From COE1 sp963596435 (GTDB taxonomy: Bacteria; Bacillota; Clostridia; Lachnospirales; Lachnospiraceae), in assembly GCA_963596435.1 (NCBI GenBank), contig CAVBMG010000103.1, forward strand, positions 1-11,300: DNA of 11,300 nucleotides, given 5' to 3'. The stretch's first letter is position 1, and every line of letters starts with the position of its first letter. Of this stretch, positions 1-5,566 are shown piece by piece. Below the pieces are notes generated by a model that ran no database searches, was not told where the DNA came from, and saw only the letters and a list, made by a program, of their open reading frames with translations. The position numbers were made by a program, and so were the translations under genes.

Positions 1-104
1 ATCCTGAATAGGTCAATCATTTTCTTTCATTTTTCCCTTTTTTGAGTCCTGGAGTCACGCTCCCTTTCTTTGGAAGAATCCCGTATTTTCAAGGGTTTTA
101 GGAT
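1..104. other. Intergenic DNA with no recognised feature
   Basis: This AT-rich stretch lies beyond the terminator that closes the minus-strand operon. I see no reading frame of useful length, no RNA gene and no strong promoter. A four-base dyad near 52-64 (GGAG, CTCC) is too short to interpret. It is probably the upstream or spacer region of whatever lies to the left of the window. Confidence 0.5.
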
Positions 105-143
105 AAAAAAATTCCTTAGTTAGAAAAAATCTAACTAAGGAAT
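105..143 (-). terminator. Rho-independent terminator of the ACT/PFL operon
   Basis: Bases 111-124 and 130-143 form a perfect 14-bp inverted repeat around a five-base loop (125-129). Read on the minus strand, the stem is followed at once by six T (110-105), the classic intrinsic terminator layout. It lies about 80 bases past the stop codon of the PFL-family gene and points the right way to end that transcript. On the plus strand the stem is followed only by a mixed pyrimidine stretch, so plus-strand termination would be weaker. The stem is AT-rich, but its length and perfect pairing make the call safe. Confidence 0.9.
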
Positions 144-223
144 CTATCTCTATTTCTTTTATTTTTCAGGCTATAAAAAGTTGCCTTTTCCAGAATGAGC
201 CATATTGCCCCTGTTCAAATATA

Positions 224-1588
224 TTAATTCTTAAAACTATGTATAGGAGCAGGAATGCGTCCAGTCCTGTTGACGAAAGCATCACAGGAGAACTGATTAA
301 CTGGCATAATTGGTGCATATCCGAAGAGTCCGCCGAATTCAACCTTATCTCCTACTGTCTTACCGATTGCAGGAATGATACGGACTGCTGTCGTCTTCTG
401 GTTGACCATACCGATTGCACATTCATCTGCGATGATACCAGAAATAGTAGTATCCTTGGTATCACCTGGAATTGCAATCATATCAAGACCTACAGAGCAT
501 ACACAAGTCATGGCTTCCAGCTTCTCAATGGTAAGAGCACCTGCCTGTACGGCATCAATCATACCTTGGTCTTCACTGACAGGAATAAATGCACCACTGA
601 GTCCACCTACGTAAGAAGATGCCATAACGCCGCCCTTCTTAACCTGATCATTGAGCAGAGCCAATGCTGCTGTTGTTCCTGGTGCACCAGCGTGTTCCAG
701 ACCAATCTCACAGAGAATATCCGCTACACTGTCGCCGATTGCAGGAGTCGGAGCAAGTGAGAGGTCTACGATACCGAAAGGAATACCCAGTCTGTTAGAT
801 GCTTCCTGCGCTACCAGCTGTCCTACTCTTGTGACTTTAAATGCTGTCTTTTTAATGGTTTCACATAATACTTCAAAGTTCTCGCCACGTACGCTCTCCA
901 GAGCAGTCTTTACTACACCGGGACCACTGACACCTACGTTGATGATAGCATCTGCTTCTGTCACACCGTGGAAAGCACCTGCCATGAATGGGTTATCATC
1001 AGGAGCATTACAGAAAACAACTAATTTCATACAGTCTGCGCTATCATTATCTTTACTGATCTCAGCAGTCTGCTTAATAATCGTTCCCATTAATCTGACT
1101 GCATCCATATTGATACCAGTCTTAGTGGAACCAAGATTAACGGAGCTGCAGACTCTTTCTGTCTCATGAAGTGCCTGTGGAATGGAGCGGATCAGAAGCT
1201 CATCTGCCCTGGTCATGCCTTTGGATACCAGTGCTGAATATCCACCGATCAGATTAACGCCGACTTCCTTGGCTGCTCTGTCCATTGTCTTAGCCAGAGT
1301 AACGAAATCTTCAGATGTCTTACATGCTGCACCGCCAACTAATGCCATTGGTGTAACAGAAATTCTTTTATTTACAATAGGAATCCCGAATTCTTTCTCA
1401 ATTGCCTCACCGGTTGACACCAGATCCTTGGCTACTGTCTTGATCTTCGTATAGATATTCTCGTTTAACTTATCGAGGTCAGAATCAATACAATCCAGAA
1501 GGCTGATACCCAGTGTGATGGTTCTCACATCCAGATTCTCCTTCTCGATCATCTTATTAGTCTCTAATACTTCATAAATATTAATCAT
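224..1588 (-). CDS. PFL family (DUF711 / UPF0210) protein
   Basis: This 454-residue protein is full length for the DUF711/UPF0210 family, also called the PFL family because its fold resembles pyruvate formate-lyase. Recognisable blocks include ERVCSSVNLGSTKTGINMDA in the first half and GGLSGAFIPVSEDQGM in the second, together with many glycine- and alanine-rich segments typical of the family. There is no signal peptide or membrane segment, so it is predicted to be cytosolic. The biochemical activity of the family is not established, and I assign none. The start is supported by TTAGGAGC eight bases upstream of the ATG. It lies 46 bases after the ACT-domain gene and is almost certainly co-transcribed with it. 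The same pair (UPF0237 followed by UPF0210) is conserved in streptococci and other Firmicutes, which suggests the ACT protein senses a ligand for, or binds to, this one. Confidence 0.9.
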   Translation of the reverse strand: MINIYEVLETNKMIEKENLDVRTITLGISLLDCIDSDLDKLNENIYTKIKTVAKDLVSTGEAIEKEFGIPIVNKRISVTPMALVGGAACKTSEDFVTLAKTMDRAAKEVGVNLIGGYSALVSKGMTRADELLIRSIPQALHETERVCSSVNLGSTKTGINMDAVRLMGTIIKQTAEISKDNDSADCMKLVVFCNAPDDNPFMAGAFHGVTEADAIINVGVSGPGVVKTALESVRGENFEVLCETIKKTAFKVTRVGQLVAQEASNRLGIPFGIVDLSLAPTPAIGDSVADILCEIGLEHAGAPGTTAALALLNDQVKKGGVMASSYVGGLSGAFIPVSEDQGMIDAVQAGALTIEKLEAMTCVCSVGLDMIAIPGDTKDTTISGIIADECAIGMVNQKTTAVRIIPAIGKTVGDKVEFGGLFGYAPIMPVNQFSCDAFVNRTGRIPAPIHSFKN

Positions 1589-1634
1589 AACAATTTGCTC
1601 CTAACGTTAAAATGCATAAACCGGTCAGTATCTC

Positions 1635-1907
1635 TTAGATTCTGTGCATAGAGTCAAAGATTTCTTCTCTCTGGCACTTAATGATTACGCCTATCTCTGT
1701 TCCAAGTTTATCCAAATCGTCAGAAACTTCGCTGACTGATTTCTGAGACTTATTCATATCTGCAATCATCATCATGTTGAAATAGTTGTTGACGATTGTC
1801 TGAGAAATGTCCAGAATATTAATCTGATTCTCTGCCAGATAAGTACACACTTTTGCTATGATACCTACAGTATCTTTTCCTACGACAGTAATAATTGTTT
1901 TCTTCAT
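1635..1907 (-). CDS. ACT domain protein (UPF0237 family)
   Basis: This is a 90-residue single-domain protein. The N-terminal beta strand followed by GKDTVGIIAKV (residues 10-20), then a helix and the NILDISQTI strand, match an ACT domain, a small ligand-binding fold that usually senses amino acids. Its length and sequence match the UPF0237 family, related to the regulatory half of GcvR-type proteins. It has no enzymatic domain and is expected to be cytosolic and dimeric. The start is supported by AAGGAGT eight bases before the ATG. The next gene encodes the PFL-family protein, its standard partner in Firmicutes, so a regulatory or chaperone role toward that protein is a reasonable inference. 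The ligand is unknown. A 101-base gap separates it from the upstream metallo-hydrolase gene and may contain its own promoter. Confidence 0.9.
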   Translation of the reverse strand: MKKTIITVVGKDTVGIIAKVCTYLAENQINILDISQTIVNNYFNMMMIADMNKSQKSVSEVSDDLDKLGTEIGVIIKCQREEIFDSMHRI

Positions 1908-1937
1908 AACTCGTGACTCCTTCTTTGTACCATCTTA

Positions 1938-1948
1938 ACTGTGACAGT
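1938..1948. promoter_or_regulatory. Short operator-like dyad upstream of the ACT gene
   Basis: ACTGTGACAGT is a perfect five-base inverted repeat around one central base. It sits just downstream of the candidate -10 box, where a repressor could cover the start of transcription. No other copy was noticed in the intergenic regions of this window. An 11-base dyad can easily occur by chance, so this is only a candidate. Confidence 0.2.
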
Positions 1949-1949
1949 C

Positions 1950-1979
1950 TTAATATGTATAAATATGCACTTATAACAA
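1950..1979 (-). promoter_or_regulatory. Possible promoter of the ACT/PFL gene pair
   Basis: On the minus strand TTGTTA (1979-1974) and TATTAA (1955-1950) sit 18 bases apart, each matching four of six consensus positions. They lie in the 101-base gap before the ACT gene, about 43-72 bases upstream of its start codon. The hexamers are weak and the region is AT-rich, so a chance match is quite possible. No terminator is visible between the metallo-hydrolase gene and this point, so read-through from the polA cluster is equally plausible. Confidence 0.3.
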
Positions 1980-2008
1980 GCGCTTATTTCATCATACCTA
2001 ATAACTCC

Positions 2009-2806
2009 CTAAATTTCAACCATTTGTGATAATTCGCTTCGATTTGCAACAAAAATCGGAAAATCATCCGGTTTATAGGCATTATCACTCATGGTAATCT
2101 CCAGTCTTACTGTTTCATATGCAAGCTCTGCCAGATTATTTTCCTTGCTCAGATGCCCCAGACACACAGCCTGTAGATCATCATGCAGCAGCCGGCTCAG
2201 CAATTTGCCAGACAACTCGTTGGACAAGTGCCCTCTTTTGCCAAGTATTCGCTGTTTCAGGTAATACGGATAAGGTCCGACCTGTAACATATTGATATCG
2301 TGGTTTGCTTCCAGCATCAGGGCATCCATACCCTTCAGGCTCTCTACTGTGTATTCATCATAGGTTCCAAGGTCTGTGACTACTGCCATTTTACGACCGC
2401 CGTACTGGAAACGATACGCTACAGGTTGTGCTGCATCATGAGAGATTCTCATAGGATTTACAGTAATATCCTTAACTATCATTTTCTCATCCGCATTTAC
2501 TTCATGGAACAGTTCTTCATCAATTGCCCCAAGTGTTCTGGTCTCCTTAATAGCCTTAATCGTTCCCGGCGTGGCATAGATTGGAATGCCGAACTTACGG
2601 CTCATGACACCCAACCCATTAATATGGTCTGCATGTTCATGCGTAATCAGAATACCATCAATATCCTGACCTTTCAGTCCCAGCTGATTCAGTCCTTCTA
2701 CTGTTTTCTTACAGCTGATGCCTACATCTACCAGCAGATGTGTAGCCTCCGTTCCGATATAAATACAATTGCCACTGCTTCCGCTGGCTATACTGCACAT
2801 TTTCAT
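2009..2806 (-). CDS. WalJ/YycJ-like metallo-beta-lactamase-fold hydrolase
   Basis: This 265-residue protein has the full metallo-beta-lactamase metal-binding set: THEHADH with H56, H58, D60 and H61, then H123, D145 in VVTDLGTYDEY, and H218 in CLGHLSKENN. The N-terminal SIASGSSGNC and the RGHLSNE block around H193 are characteristic of the YycJ/VicX/WalJ group. That group is usually encoded beside the WalRK cell-wall regulators in Bacilli and is thought to be a nuclease-like phosphodiesterase. Here walR and walK are absent and the gene follows the FtsA-like gene by 33 bases. It has no signal peptide, so it is cytosolic. The start is not fully fixed: Met1 and Met3 are both possible, and the GAGGA ribosome site is 13 bases before Met1, which is rather far. 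An in-frame TAA upstream rules out a longer ATG start. The hydrolase family is certain; the substrate is not known from sequence. Confidence 0.9.
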   Translation of the reverse strand: MKMCSIASGSSGNCIYIGTEATHLLVDVGISCKKTVEGLNQLGLKGQDIDGILITHEHADHINGLGVMSRKFGIPIYATPGTIKAIKETRTLGAIDEELFHEVNADEKMIVKDITVNPMRISHDAAQPVAYRFQYGGRKMAVVTDLGTYDEYTVESLKGMDALMLEANHDINMLQVGPYPYYLKQRILGKRGHLSNELSGKLLSRLLHDDLQAVCLGHLSKENNLAELAYETVRLEITMSDNAYKPDDFPIFVANRSELSQMVEI

Positions 2807-2839
2807 TGGTGTCTGTTAATCCTCACATTCTAACTACTT

Positions 2840-4939
2840 TTACTTCCAGAAAATCTCTACTTTATCACCATTTTTTAATTCCTGGGTATACTGCGCATTT
2901 TCCCCATTCACCAGAGTTACAATTCCTTTGCCCTTCATAGTGCGGGTATCAAAGTCAATATAATCAAAAATGTCAACAAACTGGTAAGAATCCTTGCCTT
3001 TTAATACAATAGGCTTCTGGTTGGCGATTACAACGATTTCTCCCTGCTTTTCTTCCAGTTTTTCCTCTAATTTTTCTTCCTTGGCAGCCTGTTCTACCAT
3101 ATCTTTAAACACCTGAACAGTCTCTGTCTTAGATGGAATTTCTTCCTTTTCAGGTTCTGCCGCACTCTGTTCTACAGGTGTCTCAACAGTTTCTTTTAAT
3201 TGGATTTCCAGGTCAGCTCCATCATAAAAGACTGCGTCTGTACCGACTTTCTCACCATTCATCGCTAACAGCTGCTTGGAATTCAGTTTCAGGTAATCAT
3301 ACATCTGTTCATATGTATAATATTGAGCTATTGTAATCTCATCATCATTCTGAATTTCATAATCAGCGTCCTGCTCCTGACCATTTACACTGACAGGTTT
3401 AACAAGATTAAGTTTCTGACCATCTACAGATACGGTAATTCTACCATGATAATCAACCAGATCTCCAATTTTCTGGCTGGCTGGTCTGCCTTGTGTAGAT
3501 TCTTTCATTACAATGTTATCATTTGCCTTAATTGCATAGTTGAGATCTACATTTTCTCCATTTACAGTGATGACTGCGCTTTCACCATATTCTCCTCTGG
3601 TCACGCGATTCTTTCCATTGACTGTATAATGCAATTCTTCTCCTCTTCTTGGAAATAGACTTGAACGGTCAAAAGATGCTCCGATAGCAGCGTCAATCAC
3701 TGCCAGTTTGTTATTATCATAAAGTTTGATGGATTGACCATTAAAGACAACGTGAATAAAATTGTTATTCTGTTCATAATAGGACAGACAGATTCCAATT
3801 GGCGTAATAATTGTAGAATCCTTCAAACAATCTGATGGGAAATCAACCTCATTCATGATCTCTTCGCCACGCAGGGCAACACGTTTTGAATCAAGTCCCA
3901 GTTCTTTGGCAACCTGCTCTGTGAAACCTTTGATCTTACCGCCGCCACCGACTACGAATACTGCGCTGGGTGATATGCCGCCATTAAGACGTTTGATCTC
4001 ATCTGATGCCATTTTTGCCATATTCTCTATCTGAGGCTTGCAGATGGTATATACTTCTTCTGAAGTAATTGTCTGTTCCAGTCCCATGATATCTTCATAA
4101 GTGATCTCAGCCTTTACGGAGGCTTCTTTCTTTACCTTTTCCGCAGTTGCAAAATCAATCAGGCATTTACGTGCAATCATCTCTGTCAGGGAATCGCCTG
4201 CACAGGGAATCATGCCAAAAGCAACAATACTTCCGTCATTGGTAATTGATATATCAGAAGTACCAGCGCCTACATCGATCATAGCGATATTCAGCAGTCG
4301 GAATTTCTCTGGAATCGCTACACGGATTGCTGCGATAGGCTCCAGTGTCATATTTGCTACTTTCAGTCCTGCCAGTTCCACAGCACTGTACAGACCATCA
4401 ACAACATCATCAGGCAGGAATGTTGCGATCATATCAGCACCCAATACCTTCGCCTTATGATGTTCAGGCTGCCCCATCCACAGACCGTTGATATAGAATT
4501 TCGTTACAGAATATCCTACACAATAGAAATGTACATCACTTTCGTTCTCTGTCTGGAACTGTGCAAACGCTTTCTCTACCCCCATAGAGACCAGCGTACT
4601 GATGTCTTCTTTGCTAACGCTGACTTCTGTATCATATTCCTTCTCAATATGTACGTTCAGAGTCTTCAGCACACGACCTGCGGCAGCTATGCACACTTCT
4701 GTAAGCTTTAACCCGGTCTTTTCTTCCAGTGCGGATTTCACTTCACTGATTGTAGCGGCGACTCTGTTAATATCGTGAATCTGACCATCGAGCATAGCTC
4801 TTGTGCGGTGTTCACGAATCTCCTGTGCCACTACTTCGAAATGTTCTCCCTTCTTGTAGCCAATCGTTCCTACAATGCTTCTGGTTCCGATATCCAGACC
4901 AAATACTGTTTCTTCTCCGTAAATTTCTCCTTGATTCAT
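2840..4939 (-). CDS. FtsA-like actin-fold protein with a long beta-grasp-like C-terminal extension
   Basis: Residues 1-390 form an actin/HSP70-type ATPase of the FtsA kind. Phosphate-1 is GLDIGTRS (residues 14-21), phosphate-2 is IDVGAGTSDISI (221-232), and the adenosine loop is VVGGGGKIKG (329-338). An SHS2-like region lies near 80-175 and ends in LPDDVVDGLYSAVELAGLKV, as in FtsA. At 699 residues it is much longer than classical FtsA (about 420). The extra 300 residues carry repeated beta-strand units ending in NG...D..I motifs (near 456-478, 515-537, 557-579 and 673-696), plus an acidic E/K-rich linker at about 583-633. No C-terminal amphipathic membrane helix is visible; the protein ends in a predicted strand (DKVEIFWK). 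The start is fixed by the ATGA overlap with the coaE stop and a GGGGGAA ribosome site, suggesting translational coupling. It probably acts as a cytoskeletal or division factor on the inner membrane face; the exact role is unknown. Automatic labels such as PilM or a rod-shape protein are also possible for this family. Confidence 0.85.
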   Translation of the reverse strand: MNQGEIYGEETVFGLDIGTRSIVGTIGYKKGEHFEVVAQEIREHRTRAMLDGQIHDINRVAATISEVKSALEEKTGLKLTEVCIAAAGRVLKTLNVHIEKEYDTEVSVSKEDISTLVSMGVEKAFAQFQTENESDVHFYCVGYSVTKFYINGLWMGQPEHHKAKVLGADMIATFLPDDVVDGLYSAVELAGLKVANMTLEPIAAIRVAIPEKFRLLNIAMIDVGAGTSDISITNDGSIVAFGMIPCAGDSLTEMIARKCLIDFATAEKVKKEASVKAEITYEDIMGLEQTITSEEVYTICKPQIENMAKMASDEIKRLNGGISPSAVFVVGGGGKIKGFTEQVAKELGLDSKRVALRGEEIMNEVDFPSDCLKDSTIITPIGICLSYYEQNNNFIHVVFNGQSIKLYDNNKLAVIDAAIGASFDRSSLFPRRGEELHYTVNGKNRVTRGEYGESAVITVNGENVDLNYAIKANDNIVMKESTQGRPASQKIGDLVDYHGRITVSVDGQKLNLVKPVSVNGQEQDADYEIQNDDEITIAQYYTYEQMYDYLKLNSKQLLAMNGEKVGTDAVFYDGADLEIQLKETVETPVEQSAAEPEKEEIPSKTETVQVFKDMVEQAAKEEKLEEKLEEKQGEIVVIANQKPIVLKGKDSYQFVDIFDYIDFDTRTMKGKGIVTLVNGENAQYTQELKNGDKVEIFWK

Positions 4940-5532
4940 GCTTGTTCCCCCATTATCTTATTAATCTGTTGATATGTATCTTCCAAATCCCCATTATTTG
5001 TTATGACTACTTTACAGTGACTTCTGAATTCTGCTTCACTTAACTGTCCCCTCATGATGCTTGCAGTCTTCTCATCACTGTACTGTCTGTTCTGTGCCAG
5101 ACGTTGTCTGCGAACTGCTTCATCCGTATGGATGTACCACAGTTCATCTACGATTTCATCGTAGTGTTCTTCTATCAGCAATGCTGCTTCTATAAAGAAA
5201 AATGCAACCTTTTGTGCCTTTTTCTCATAATCGATCTGTTCCAGAATATATTGCTTAACTGCCGGATGGATGATGGCATTGACCTGCTCCAGTATCTGAG
5301 GATTACCAAAGATTCTGTCTGCCATGGCAGCCTTGTTAATCGTGCCATCCTGCTGTAGGATTTCCTCTCCAAGAAGTGCCCCCAGCTGCTCATAGCATTC
5401 GTGCCCCGGCTCTTCCAGAAGATGCGCAGCTTCATCTGCCCGGATAATGCGACAGCTGTAATGTTCTTCTATATACTTTAAAATCTGCGTCTTACCGGCT
5501 CCTACACCACCGGTAATTCCTATGATTTTCAT
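4936..5532 (-). CDS. coaE: Dephospho-CoA kinase
   Basis: This enzyme phosphorylates the 3'-hydroxyl of dephospho-CoA with ATP, the last step of coenzyme A synthesis, in the cytosol. The 198-residue length is typical. The P-loop is GGVGAGKT (residues 8-15), followed by the substrate-contact aspartate D33 in RADEAAHLL, the IIHPAVKQYI block, the FFFIEAALLIE strand region, and an arginine-rich lid segment (VRRQRLAQNRQYSDE). The C-terminus ends with the conserved VVITNNGDLEDTYQQI pattern. A strong GGAGGTGA site six bases before the ATG fixes the start. It follows polA by 34 bases, and its stop codon overlaps the start of the FtsA-like gene. In Bacillus the order is polA, mutM, ytaF, coaE; here mutM and ytaF are missing between them. 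Confidence 0.96.
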   Translation of the reverse strand: MKIIGITGGVGAGKTQILKYIEEHYSCRIIRADEAAHLLEEPGHECYEQLGALLGEEILQQDGTINKAAMADRIFGNPQILEQVNAIIHPAVKQYILEQIDYEKKAQKVAFFFIEAALLIEEHYDEIVDELWYIHTDEAVRRQRLAQNRQYSDEKTASIMRGQLSEAEFRSHCKVVITNNGDLEDTYQQINKIMGEQA

Positions 5533-5566
5533 ATGCTCTCACCTCCCCGACAATCTCTGCTTCCTG

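Noticed and set aside
170..195. Small A-U stem with a GCAA tetraloop downstream of the PFL gene on the minus strand.
   Set aside because: It has only five mostly A-U pairs; the perfect hairpin at 105-143 is a far better terminator.
239..1454. Several open frames on the plus strand opposite the PFL gene (up to about 170 codons).
   Set aside because: They lie entirely antisense to a well-supported conserved gene, show no recognisable domain, and lack convincing ribosome sites.
1972..1988. Eight-base perfect palindrome AAGCGCTT within the gap upstream of the ACT gene.
   Set aside because: It is short, has no loop for a terminator and no T-run, and no second copy was noticed nearby.
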